Shown: positions 1 through 10,100 of the stretch, piece by piece
How the letters are laid out: the number at the start of each line of letters is the position of its first letter
Position numbering within the stretch: the first letter of the stretch is position 1
Origin: Microcaldota archaeon
GTDB taxonomy: Archaea; Micrarchaeota; Micrarchaeia; Anstonellales; Anstonellaceae
DNA length: 33,775 bases
Direction: 5' to 3'
NCBI GenBank assembly: GCA_026413965.1
Contig: JAOAJY010000007.1
Coordinates: forward strand, 1-33,775
Program-made: the position numbers and the translations under genes
The notes under the pieces: generated by a model
What the model was told of the DNA's origin: nothing
The model's input: only the letters and a program-made list of their open reading frames with translations
The model's database searches: none

Positions 1-1018
1 ATATTATCTTTATTAAGCCTCTTCCTATCTCAGCCAGATCCGCTCCAAATAGCGAGCCTGTCTGCCTCACAAATGTGAATGTTATTATCAGGCTAATCAT
101 AGGGTAAAAGACAACTTGGAGATAAAGCTGCTTTACAGCGTGCATCAAGGCAGCAGTGTCAATGTCTTTATCGGAGTTGGCTTTTGACTGGTATATCGCC
201 ATGCCCCTTGCGCCTGCGTTGTTGAAGCAAGGGTCGTCTCCCAAAAATTTCGCCCCGAACATCTGCCTGCTGAAATCGTTTGCTGTGTCTATGTGCGTGC
301 AGGCGTATTGGTTTGAAGGCATCATGGCGATGATGAGGACATAGGTCGCAGGAAAGACAAATCCAAACCCGAGTGCAAATGCAGTAAGAAGCCCTCCCAC
401 GCCGCGCGTTATGGGCAGGACTCTGAGTATCAGCCCAAGCGGAAGAAAAATCTGCAGCATTGTGTACTGGGAGAACTCCAGGACAAAATACTGGATATAT
501 TGGAAGAGCGAAAGATAAAACATATTCTGCATGGCAAATTTGCTGAAGCTCACATGCCCTGCCAAAAAGTATGACGGAGATATGCCCTCCACATTGCCGC
601 GGTTGAATCCAAAGCTGCTTATTCCCTCTAGCCAATAGTTTCTCACCAAGACAAAATCATAAATCGTTGACATGCATTCGATAGGCACTTGGAGGATGTA
701 CTCTTTTGCAAGCACAAAAGGGTCTGCCCTAAGGTCAGGGGGGATGTTGGTTATGCCAGTGTTTCCTGAAGCCGCAGCAAGCTGCGCAGCCAGGCTCCCC
801 AATACGTTCCCACCCACATTCACCATTGCGACCGCGCCAACTATTATCAGCGCAGTGGCTAAAACCTGCATATACTCTGATTTTGCGTAAAGCACCAGGC
901 TTTGCAGGCCAAAGGCTACGCCAAACATGTGCAGCAAAGCAGCCAACGACAAGGCTATGGCAGCAGCAAGAACGCAGATTCCAATCCATCCTCCCCAAAG
1001 AAGCACCAAGTCAGGCAT
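1..1018 (-). CDS. Polytopic membrane protein, VirB6/TrbL-like paralog 1 (3' end truncated by window edge; not in supplied ORF track)
   Basis: Manual minus-strand translation from ATG at 1018: MPDLVLLWGGWIGICVLAAAIALSLAALLHMFGVAFGLQSLVLYAKSEYMQVLATALIIVGAVAM...LPLGLILRVLPITRGVGGLLTAFALGFGFVFPATYVL...GSLFGADLAEIGRGLIKII, open through position 1. ATG directly abuts the stop of the upstream gene at 1019. Confidence 0.9.
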   Translation of the reverse strand, partial: MPDLVLLWGGWIGICVLAAAIALSLAALLHMFGVAFGLQSLVLYAKSEYMQVLATALIIVGAVAMVNVGGNVLGSLAAQLAAASGNTGITNIPPDLRADPFVLAKEYILQVPIECMSTIYDFVLVRNYWLEGISSFGFNRGNVEGISPSYFLAGHVSFSKFAMQNMFYLSLFQYIQYFVLEFSQYTMLQIFLPLGLILRVLPITRGVGGLLTAFALGFGFVFPATYVLIIAMMPSNQYACTHIDTANDFSRQMFGAKFLGDDPCFNNAGARGMAIYQSKANSDKDIDTAALMHAVKQLYLQVVFYPMISLIITFTFVRQTGSLFGADLAEIGRGLIKII

Positions 1019-2098
1019 TCATATCAGCCTCGTAAGATTGGACACATCAAGCTCATCCCCAAGCATCCGCGTCAGACCCCTGGCTATTTCCACAAGAACA
1101 ATGAAGTTTATCACTGGCAGCACAACTGCCCCCACCATATAAAGCGAAACAGGCTTTAATAGGAAAATGGTGGCGGAAGATGTTCCAGTTATCATATCTT
1201 GTATGTTCATCTGCCCCAAAGCATCTGACGGGTTGAGTTGCCCTATTTTCTTCAAATCCTCTGGATTATTCACATTCCCTGCCTCAATCTGCGCTTCTGC
1301 AATATTGGCGGCTTGCTTAAGCTCATCAAATACAGAATTGTATGTTGTTCTGGTCAGATAATCGTTGAAGACTAAGATAATTGGATAAAACAAAAAGAAA
1401 GACATGGCTATCCCGATTAGCGCGCCCCCAGCGCCTCTTGTGGGCTCAAATGCCCTGAAAAATATCCCGAAAGGAAATAGGTAAAACATGGACGCGTATG
1501 CCATATACTCCAGCATTCTCCTTTGCAAATCAAGAAGCAAAAATGAGGTGACAAATCCGCTCATGGCAAGAAAAATTATGGAGTTGAGCTGGCCAAGCGA
1601 ATCAAGCGGGTTGTCTGTGACGCCAAGGCCTAGCGGGCTGCTGAAATACGTCACTTTCTGGAAAAAGACAATCACTTTTGAGACGTACATGGCATAGGCA
1701 AAAATAAGATAGCCTATGCCTTTCATCCTCTGGAAGTATTCATCCACGATAATATACAGGTTTTTGCCCGTGTAGTCAATCCCTCTCACAGAGTCATTCA
1801 GGAAATCCATCTTGAATTCGCACATGCCCACGACCCAGACAATCAGGAATATGAAAACGGTTGCGGTGCCAAGGATTTGGAAAAGCTCGAACTTGCACCA
1901 GCTGGTGAGGCCCTGGTGGCGAAGGAAAAGCGCAAGCATGTAAATCAAAACAAGCGCCAAAAGCGAGCTTAAAAGCGCAAGGAAAGTGACTGTCCGCCAG
2001 TCTGCAAGCAAAACTCCGAAGGCTTCTGGAAAGGTTGGGTTTGCGCCAACCAGCGGCGCGCATGCGATTTCTGCAAGATGAGCCATAAAAATCCTCAT
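1019..2098 (-). CDS. Polytopic membrane protein, VirB6/TrbL-like paralog 2
   Basis: 359 aa ORF, multiple hydrophobic segments; motif FPFGIFFRAFEPTRGAGGALIGIAMSFFLFYP; C-term LGDELDVSNLTRLI; 4-bp ATGA overlap with upstream gene. Confidence 0.9.
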   Translation of the reverse strand: MRIFMAHLAEIACAPLVGANPTFPEAFGVLLADWRTVTFLALLSSLLALVLIYMLALFLRHQGLTSWCKFELFQILGTATVFIFLIVWVVGMCEFKMDFLNDSVRGIDYTGKNLYIIVDEYFQRMKGIGYLIFAYAMYVSKVIVFFQKVTYFSSPLGLGVTDNPLDSLGQLNSIIFLAMSGFVTSFLLLDLQRRMLEYMAYASMFYLFPFGIFFRAFEPTRGAGGALIGIAMSFFLFYPIILVFNDYLTRTTYNSVFDELKQAANIAEAQIEAGNVNNPEDLKKIGQLNPSDALGQMNIQDMITGTSSATIFLLKPVSLYMVGAVVLPVINFIVLVEIARGLTRMLGDELDVSNLTRLI

Positions 2099-3438
2099 AT
2101 GAGCTTCTCAAGAGCGCTCAGGTCAATTTCTGTCCCAAGCGCTTTGGTTATCTCCTTTGCGGCAGTGAGGCAGACGAAAAGTATCAAGATTGGGAGCAGG
2201 ATGCTGACCACAAAAACAAAAAACACAATCTCATACATGGATGAGAACATGAAGACTGCCATCACCGGAAGCAGGACTACCGTTATCCAGCTTAGGCCCA
2301 CATATTTCGCAAACAGGAAGTTAAGTCCTGCGACACCTCCAGCCAGTCCTGCAAATGTTGGAAGCCCCCAGCTTTGCACTACTGAAAGGAATGTGCCGTA
2401 TGTTCTTGCAAGGCCGGTGTTGAAAACGCAAATCGAGCCTCCCTGGAAAACTCCATGCAAAGACAGTATCACATTGCCAAGTATCACTCTTTCCTGCGAT
2501 ATTCGGTGGGACAGGTCGCTTCTCCAATTGTTTCCATTTGGCAAGAATGGCTCATCCCAGCTTGATGGAACAGCATCCGTGGGCGCGCAGCAGATCGGCT
2601 TTCCAGAAAGGCAGGCAGGCCAAATGTGCGGGGTGCTTGCCGCAAGCATTTCATTCACATAGTAGTCGCTGACCATCTGCCCTACGGCAATTATCATGAA
2701 AGGGTAGATGAAAAACAGGGAAAGCGCCATCCCAAGCAAAGCATTCCCTCCTGCTTTTATGCCGAAAGCCCTAAGAAAAAATCCAAGAGGCATCAGCAAA
2801 ATGAGCATGTCAGTCTTGATGAAGCACAGCAAAAACTCGTTGGCAGTCCAGGCAGCAACTGCCCCTGCCAAAAGCTGGACCATCATTCCAAGGCCGTCAA
2901 ATATGGGCCTGAACATTGGTGAGAGCTGGAAAGACAGCCCAAAAGCCTGGAATCCTGGTATTCTTATCTGTGGAGACTGCCTTGACATGAAAGAGAATAT
3001 GGTAGTCCCCACAATCACCATCCCAAAGTCAAAAGAAAGGGTGTTCCGTATCACTGATGAATACGCCCTGGCGGTGTCTATGTTGCGGATTCCGTATTCC
3101 CAAAGCCCTGCAAATGCGAGCGTGAAGATTGACAGAAGGCCTGCTGTCTCAAAAATCCCCCATAGCCCTCCTTTTATATAGTCGCTGTATTTTTGGATGG
3201 AGAATGCTCCGCTTAGTATCATGGCGGCGGACATGAAAAACACGCCCATCATAAGAGTGAGCCACGAAAGGGCTATCCAATGCATTGGGCTGCTGCTTGT
3301 CTGTATGCATGAATTTGCTTGGTTGGTCTTGAAAAGCTTCCCAAGCTCTGCGAAATCTATAGCATTGGTGGTTGCCATGAACGCAAAAAGCGAAAGAAAG
3401 AATGCGGCAAGAAATTTGGCTTTCCCAGGAGCCATCAT
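2095..3438 (-). CDS. Polytopic membrane protein with signal peptide, VirB6/TrbL-like paralog 3
   Basis: 447 aa; N-terminal signal-like segment AKFLAAFFLSLFAFMATTNA; motif LMPLGFFLRAFGIKAGGNALLGMALSLFFIYP; C-term LGTEIDLSALEKLI. Confidence 0.9.
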   Translation of the reverse strand: MMAPGKAKFLAAFFLSLFAFMATTNAIDFAELGKLFKTNQANSCIQTSSSPMHWIALSWLTLMMGVFFMSAAMILSGAFSIQKYSDYIKGGLWGIFETAGLLSIFTLAFAGLWEYGIRNIDTARAYSSVIRNTLSFDFGMVIVGTTIFSFMSRQSPQIRIPGFQAFGLSFQLSPMFRPIFDGLGMMVQLLAGAVAAWTANEFLLCFIKTDMLILLMPLGFFLRAFGIKAGGNALLGMALSLFFIYPFMIIAVGQMVSDYYVNEMLAASTPHIWPACLSGKPICCAPTDAVPSSWDEPFLPNGNNWRSDLSHRISQERVILGNVILSLHGVFQGGSICVFNTGLARTYGTFLSVVQSWGLPTFAGLAGGVAGLNFLFAKYVGLSWITVVLLPVMAVFMFSSMYEIVFFVFVVSILLPILILFVCLTAAKEITKALGTEIDLSALEKLI

Positions 3439-4757
3439 ATCAGCCTCGAGAGCAAGGATATCTCAACATCTCCTCCTATCAGCGGCGAGAAAACTTTGAA
3501 GGCAGACAAGGTCAGCATAAGCCCCACAAACGGAGTGAACAGGGTGAAAAACATCAAAGCTGCAAGATTTGCGATGGGCCCTTTCTTTCCAAACCTGCTT
3601 GTGTCGTTCTCAATCCCGCCAGTGTTTTTCATGATCTCGCCTGCCACATCAGAATGCAGCGCCTTCCAAACCAAACCAACTGCTCTAAGCACCATGTCTC
3701 CCCATGAATCTTTTTCTTCCTGTGTGGATGTGCCGCAAATATCTCCCAAGTTGGTAGGCTTGGAGAAAGCCTCAGCTCCGCTTGCGCCGCCAAAGCTCAC
3801 CGGTCCGCTTGCCCCAGGCACGATTGTTTTGTTTTGGTCCACTCTGTTTCCAAAAGTGCCTGGCGCATTCACCCAGCCGCCCATGAATCCGAACAATATA
3901 GCATCCATAAGAACATAAAACATCGGCAAAACCACATACAAAGCCAAACCCAACGCTATCAGCATGCCTCCAAGCTTTCTGCTGAAATGGAAAATCCTCA
4001 GAACCATCCCCAAAGCAAGCATGATGGGGAAGAATGCCGCGTAAAGGTAGTCCATAAAAACCTGCTGGACCCTCAGGAACATCATTGTCTTGAAAATCAA
4101 ATCCAGCATTATGGAATGGAATTCAGAGTGGATAGACAATCCGGCAAGCGGCCTTACGTGGGCATGCATTATATCCATCATCACTGGATTTTTCGTAGCG
4201 ATCGTGATGTTTGAAAGAAATGCGGCAAGCCAGTAGTTGAGAATATGGTATTGGGCCTGCTCTCTTGCGCTTTCAAACAATATCTGCAAATAGTCCTTGG
4301 CAATGGAAATGTGGCATGGGCTAAGCCGAAGGCTAGGCGGAGTAGCCGGGCATTCAATAAGCCAGTTCCCAGAAGAAGGCCTGCAGCAAACAACATTGTT
4401 TATGTAGCTGTTCCATTGGCTTGAAGGAGAAGCCAAGCTCACTATCTTGAGCCATCCATCCAGCGTCTGCAGAAGCAAAATGACTGCCACTATGATTATA
4501 GCCGAGTAAGCAAGCTGCCCAACTTCATGCTTTGCCCAAGCCCGCATCTGCTCGTCGCCAAGAAAGCTTGCAGCCATGTATGCCATCCAAATTATCAGCA
4601 CCATGGTGGCAAAAGCGATTCCAACCAAGCCCTCCCATCCCCAGCTTGTCCAGGCCGTGCTCCACTGGATATTTGGGGAGTTTGACACTGAAGCGCAGCC
4701 GCTAGCCAAAGCAAGGGCCGCCACGCCCGCAATCAGCAAAACTATATTTTTTCCCAT
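3435..4757 (-). CDS. Polytopic membrane protein with lipobox-like N-terminus, VirB6/TrbL-like paralog 4
   Basis: 440 aa; N-term MGKNIVLLIAGVAALALASGC; motif LALGMVLRIFHFSRKLGGMLIALGLALYVVLP; C-term IGGDVEISLLSRLI. Confidence 0.9.
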   Translation of the reverse strand: MGKNIVLLIAGVAALALASGCASVSNSPNIQWSTAWTSWGWEGLVGIAFATMVLIIWMAYMAASFLGDEQMRAWAKHEVGQLAYSAIIIVAVILLLQTLDGWLKIVSLASPSSQWNSYINNVVCCRPSSGNWLIECPATPPSLRLSPCHISIAKDYLQILFESAREQAQYHILNYWLAAFLSNITIATKNPVMMDIMHAHVRPLAGLSIHSEFHSIMLDLIFKTMMFLRVQQVFMDYLYAAFFPIMLALGMVLRIFHFSRKLGGMLIALGLALYVVLPMFYVLMDAILFGFMGGWVNAPGTFGNRVDQNKTIVPGASGPVSFGGASGAEAFSKPTNLGDICGTSTQEEKDSWGDMVLRAVGLVWKALHSDVAGEIMKNTGGIENDTSRFGKKGPIANLAALMFFTLFTPFVGLMLTLSAFKVFSPLIGGDVEISLLSRLI

Positions 4758-4758
4758 A

Positions 4759-5670
4759 CTACCCCAGCTTCTGGCTGAAAAATTTGGAAAGCCCTTTTAT
4801 GAACGTTACGGTTATTATCATGGATAGCGCAGGCAAAAACAGCGCCTGCAAAAGCAGGAAAGACATCGCAATAAGCGGCGTAAAAAGCAGTGTCTGCACA
4901 TCAAACAGCCCCTGTTCAATAACGGAAAAAACGCTAAGCTTGTCATGCCCCAAATCATGAAGCTGCTGCGAAAAGGTCCTTTCAAGCCCAGCCTGGGCTA
5001 TCTGCCTCTCCACGATGTCTTTGTGCATGACATAAGTATAAGGATAAACTATCTGAAAGCTTATTGCAGAAGCAATAAGGAATGCTCCTGCGTCTCTTGT
5101 CGGCGGGAATATCCTCATGACCACTCCTGCAGGAAGGACAAACGGAATGGCAATTCCTCTTATTGTTTCAATCATTATCCTTTGCACCATAAGGCTGGCG
5201 CTGAACGGAGTGACAAGTATGAGCAAAAAATCCACCACCCTCTCAAGCAGCACAAAAGAAGGAAATCCTGGCACTGAAATGCCCCAGACTGTGACCCCCC
5301 ACCTGAAGCTCATAGAGCCCCAAAACTGGACAAACATTTTGGTTGATTCCAGGGCAATCACTGCCTTTATCATCACAGTGTCAGACAAAAAGTTCAGGTA
5401 AGAGGTGGATATGTCAAATGGGTCGCCTCCTGCAAAAAGCTCAGCCATCCTGCAGGAGAACTCAGATGCCCCAAATATGCTTATCAGAAGGATTGCGGAG
5501 ACTAGCAGCTGGTGCGATTCAATTGAGACAAAGCTTTCGTATTCTGCCTTTCTCAAGAATTGGGCAATCATCCAGAACAAAGCCAAGAATAATGCCATAA
5601 TAGAAAGGGACACTGCTGCCATTGTCTGCACAGTCCCAATCATTTCAGGCAGTTGCGCGCAGTACATCAA
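4759..5670 (-). CDS. Polytopic membrane protein, VirB6/TrbL-like paralog 5
   Basis: 303 aa; motif VLPAGVVMRIFPPTRDAGAFLIASAISFQIVYP; same operon spacing. Confidence 0.9.
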   Translation of the reverse strand: MMYCAQLPEMIGTVQTMAAVSLSIMALFLALFWMIAQFLRKAEYESFVSIESHQLLVSAILLISIFGASEFSCRMAELFAGGDPFDISTSYLNFLSDTVMIKAVIALESTKMFVQFWGSMSFRWGVTVWGISVPGFPSFVLLERVVDFLLILVTPFSASLMVQRIMIETIRGIAIPFVLPAGVVMRIFPPTRDAGAFLIASAISFQIVYPYTYVMHKDIVERQIAQAGLERTFSQQLHDLGHDKLSVFSVIEQGLFDVQTLLFTPLIAMSFLLLQALFLPALSMIITVTFIKGLSKFFSQKLG

Positions 5671-5674
5671 ACCA

Positions 5675-7039
5675 CTATACCATCTTGCTTATGCCCATTA
5701 TCCTGGGCTCTCCCCCAATCATTCCAGAAAAATCTTTGTACAGAGTAAGAGTTATCACAATCTCAACCACAATAAAAAGAGAAACCAGCACCATCTGCTT
5801 GCCAATGTCCATCACCAGGAATTCAAACTGATTATATAGGTTGAGCACATCCGAGAAACTGAAAAATGAATTGTTTACCCCTTCCATAAGCCTTGCTTGC
5901 TCCAATGAAGCCAGCCTTTCCCTCTCTCTTAAGGCATCCTTTTGCCTTGCCTCCGCTTTGCTTCCAGGCTGGCTTGATTCAATCGCCCTATTTTTCTCCT
6001 CTTGGTACCTTTTTGTCCTTTCTATCTCCTGCTCAATGCTTCTTTCAACCAATGCTTGATTGGAGCGCCAATCAGTGCTTCCGCAAAATTTCAGCGTGGA
6101 TTTGTATTTGTGGATGTTGCCTATGGCTGATTCGCATTTTCCGGTGCAAAGCCCTGAGCAGCACTGCGCATCCTGGGTGCAAGGCTCTCCGTCTTTAAGC
6201 AAGCCCTGCGGGCATTGGGGGTTCGCAAGCGCATTGTAGATTTGGGCGTTCACCAGTATGCTTAGCGGATATATGAAGTAAGCGGCAAATGAGAATGCGA
6301 CAATCGTGGAGCCTGTTTTGCGCGTGAAGGGAAACGCCCTCATGACCAGCCCGAGCGGAAGTATCACTGAAGGCACGCTTGTTTGGACAAAAACAAGAAG
6401 CATTTTTTGGACAAACACAGAGGCTATAAGCGTCCCAACAATGTCTGTGAGCATGGTGTTTGCTTCATTTATGGGATTCAAAACAACCCCAAACAAAAGG
6501 TTCTCCACAACCAAATCAATAGGGAACACATTGAGAGGCTTTGGGACATTCGCAGAGAATCCGAATGTCGAAATGAAGCCGGTGGCTATCTCATACCCCA
6601 TCAAATTCATATAGGCGTCCACCAGGTTGGGCAGAAGGATGCCTTTCGGCCGGCTTCCGAGGATTCCCAGGCTGAAATAGTCCGTCCATTCCTCCGCGTT
6701 CATTCTGCATCCAAGAAAATACTCGGCCTGCTTGAAGGCGAAATTGGCATTGGGGCTTGTTTCAGGGCATGCAGGATGCGGAGGATGGGGCGCAAGCCCT
6801 TCCCCGACCTTGTCAAACAAGCTGCCAGGGGTTACAAGCACAATGGCAAGCAAGACTATAACGGCAGTGACTCCAAGCTCCCGCAGCTCCTGTTTCCCGT
6901 ATGCTTTCAGAGAGGGCATGGAAAAAAATTCCGCTGCCATCCAAGCAAGGGCAATGCTCAAAGCGGTGAATAGGAATGCCGATATCAAAAGGGGTTCGGA
7001 AAAGAAATTAGGGTATGCGAAGCTTATGAAATCTATCAT
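5675..7039 (-). CDS. Polytopic membrane protein with Cys-rich insert, VirB6/TrbL-like paralog 6 (first gene of operon)
   Basis: 454 aa; motif LPLGLVMRAFPFTRKTGSTIVAFSFAAYFIYP followed by CPQGLLKDGEPCTQDAQCCSGLCTGKC; C-term IGGEPRIMGISKMV. Confidence 0.9.
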   Translation of the reverse strand: MIDFISFAYPNFFSEPLLISAFLFTALSIALAWMAAEFFSMPSLKAYGKQELRELGVTAVIVLLAIVLVTPGSLFDKVGEGLAPHPPHPACPETSPNANFAFKQAEYFLGCRMNAEEWTDYFSLGILGSRPKGILLPNLVDAYMNLMGYEIATGFISTFGFSANVPKPLNVFPIDLVVENLLFGVVLNPINEANTMLTDIVGTLIASVFVQKMLLVFVQTSVPSVILPLGLVMRAFPFTRKTGSTIVAFSFAAYFIYPLSILVNAQIYNALANPQCPQGLLKDGEPCTQDAQCCSGLCTGKCESAIGNIHKYKSTLKFCGSTDWRSNQALVERSIEQEIERTKRYQEEKNRAIESSQPGSKAEARQKDALRERERLASLEQARLMEGVNNSFFSFSDVLNLYNQFEFLVMDIGKQMVLVSLFIVVEIVITLTLYKDFSGMIGGEPRIMGISKMV

Positions 7040-7101
7040 CTCTCCGACCTATCTCATTCTGCCAATATAAATTTATAAAGACAGCAAATCTAATTATATT
7101 C
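7040..7101. promoter_or_regulatory. Bidirectional promoter region between membrane-protein operon and giant-protein operon
   Basis: 62-bp divergent intergenic region with AT-rich, nearly symmetric TATA-like core AATATAAATTTATAAAG (about 7064-7080), about 25 nt from the plus-strand ATG at 7102. Confidence 0.55.
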
Positions 7102-10100
7102 ATGAGGGTGCCTGCATCCTTGCCCTTATTCTTCTTGCTGTTAGTTCTGCCTATTTCGCATTCCATCAACAATCCTGAGGATTGGAGCTTTAAGACAATA
7201 ATAACCGTCATATCCCAATCAGAATACAACATCACTGCAAAAATAACTTATTTCAACCTAAGCTATTTCAGCAAGTTCAACCAAGAAGAGATAAAAAGGG
7301 AGCCATTCAGGCTGGATCCGAATAAAAAAACCTCTTTTGATTACGTGAGCACAGGCTTCTTTCCGCTGAATGATTCGCCAATCTTTTTCACCTTTGAGGG
7401 GAGGAATGTCTCTTTGGATGGCTCCAGCCCAGCATGCAATCCCTCAATCTCTGATGCTGATGGAAAGGTGGAATGCCGCTTCACGTACTACCAGAATGAA
7501 TCAGGCGGCTTTGTCCCCATGGAGCAGCGGACAAGCTGCGGAACTTTGACATTAACCTACAAGGGCGAATTCAGAGGATCAGATGAGTACAAGCCTTCAA
7601 GCGCGTCACTGGTCATCTGCCCAAGGAACAATGCGGCAATTTCTGCGCTTGGGCCCGCCCTAATCTCAGCAATTGGCTCGCCATCAAACATCGGGGTGTG
7701 CCTTCCAGCCTTGGTTTTGAGCGGCCTTCTGATAGCGTCCATGTATTATTCAGGAAGGAACCCTCTTTCGCTTTTTGACTTGACCACTCCGCGCCTTCCA
7801 AAAACCAAGCATGCGCGCATATCAGGCGGAAGCACTGCTATGGCGATAAGGACAGCAGCCACAAGATACATGCAAGCAAAAAAGAAGGCGCAGAAAGAGG
7901 CGACAAACCTTCTCAAAAAAATCGCAAGGAAAAGCGGCAAATCATGGGGAGAAAGAAGGAGGGCAAAAAAAGAATTGAGCAAGCTGTTTGAAGATCTGGA
8001 TGAGGAGCTAAAGAAAAATCCAAATGGCCTCAATGAGAATACGCTCAACAATTACCGGATGAGGCTTCATGACATTTTCTCAAAATACGGGCTTCCCAGG
8101 GATGAGGAGCACAAGAATTTCAGGAAACTTTATGGAAGATACCACACTCTCGTTTTCAATCTCTTCAACACTTTTTATCTTTCAGATGTGGCAATGAAGC
8201 AGATGTCCTCCACTCGCTCTCCAGGGGGCGGAAAGTTCAAGAAATGGCTGGACAAGAAGCAAGCCGCCCTGACAGAAAAGCTTGTTTCATTTGAAAGCGG
8301 GCTACAAAAAATACCAGGCTACAAGATATTGAGGTTCACCCCTCTGCTTTATCCGCTCAGCCTTCCCAAAGCCGTGCTTGATGTGATTGCCCAGAGGCGC
8401 TCGGCAAAAGCCTATGCCAAGGCAGTCCAGCGCAGGATTCTGGGCCATGTTCCCTATGTTTTGCTTACCAGAAAAGTCAAAGATGGAGTGGGCGAGCGCG
8501 AGCTGAATTGGCTGGGCGAGCAAACCAAGAAGCTGTTTGACAAAGGCCCTCTAAAGTGGTGGGCAAACTACTTTGACTGGAGTTTTGATGGCTTCATTGA
8601 AAGGCACAACATCCACATGCGGCAGGCGGTCCATCTTTTTGATGCCGATTCAAAATACGCAAGGCAGCTTGCGGAAGCCATGAACACAGCGTCAGTCCTT
8701 GCCCTCCGCGAAATAATGGAGATGGAGCTTGCGATGCATAACATGCTTGCTGAAAAGAAAAAAATGCTTGAAATGATGAAAGCCTCCGCTTCCAAAAGCA
8801 AGCTTGCTGCTGAATTTGAAAAGATAGAAAACCATCTTAAAGAAGCGCAGGCAGGCAATACTAACCTTCTTGATGTTTGCAGGATGCTCCAAAAGCACGG
8901 AGACGCAAAGCAAAAAGCCATGCTTGCTGATTTCGAAACCAAGCTGAAGCAATTTGGCAGCGATTATCAGGCAATAAGGCAGATGGAGCAGAAAATAATG
9001 GCGGAATACGGAATATTCATGAAATTGCAAGGGCTATATTCTGATCTTACTTTTGACAATCTCAGAGATATCGCAAGGAAAGCAGAATTCGATGCGGTGG
9101 AGAATGCAAGGAAGCGCGGAGTAGTTGTGGCAAAAAGCGAAGAGTACATAAGAAGCAATCGCGCGGAAATAGAAAAGGCGATTGAGAATGCCCTTCCAGC
9201 CGCCATGCTCAAAAGGCTGGGCCTATCAGGCTCTGCCCTCTACAGCATAATACTCAAGGACAGGTCCAACGACCAGAAGGAAAGGGCAGAAGCAGAGGCA
9301 GAATTCAGGAACCGCGTCCTCAAGCCCATAATTGGCAATAGGATAAGCCAGCTTAATCTGGAGATAAATGAGGAGGGGCAACTCACAAGGCAGGGCATAC
9401 TGAGCAAATATGTTGAAGCTGTGGAGGCGCTTGGCAAGAAGGCCAATCCAAACGGCCCGGTCATTGGCAAAGACCCAGCAGGAACTATCCTGTTCAGCCA
9501 TTTGGAAAGCCTTGCCAAAGCCACAGGCAGCCCTGAGCTTCTGAAGTTTTTCCAGCAGTGCAAAATTGAGAACATCAGCGATTTTGAGACTCTTTATGCG
9601 AAAGGAGCAAGCAACCGCGAGCTTGCCCGCCTCCTCACCGCTGCGATAAACAGCGCAAGAGACGACACTAATGGCATAAGAAGGATTGCTGAAGTCCTCG
9701 CAGTGGGCATGAAAACAGTTGAAGGCGTCCACAGGGAGCTTTTGGCGATTCTTGAGAATAGGGCAAAGATTGCAAACGGCCTGGCAAGGCTAAGCGAAGA
9801 GGAAATCCAGAAATTATGCGCCCGGGTAGGTGTGCGCCCAGACCCGCACACAGGCGCAAGGCCATCTGTGGATGAGATAATTGAAGGGCTAAGCAGGCTT
9901 CCTGATGAGAAAGTCTCAGACAGATGGAGGCTTAAGAGCATAAGCCGCAAGCTTGGTGTTTCGGTGCAGGAGCTCCAGGAAAGCTCCATCCTGAGCTTCA
10001 CCATGGTTAAGCTTCTTGAAAAGACCCAAGTCGGAATTGAAAAGTGGGGGGCAAAAATACTCTCATCAGGAAAAGCCGGCTCTGAAAGCGATTTCAGGCA

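Noticed and set aside
168-635. 155-aa minus ORF and other short ORFs in 1-1018
   Set aside because: Out of frame with the clear membrane-protein reading frame covering 1-1018; Cys/Arg-rich composition typical of spurious frames.
2078-2662. 194-aa plus-strand ORF antisense to the membrane operon, and similar antisense ORFs (3319-3918, 6383-6973)
   Set aside because: Fully antisense to well-supported genes with conserved motifs; no recognisable domain or start signals.
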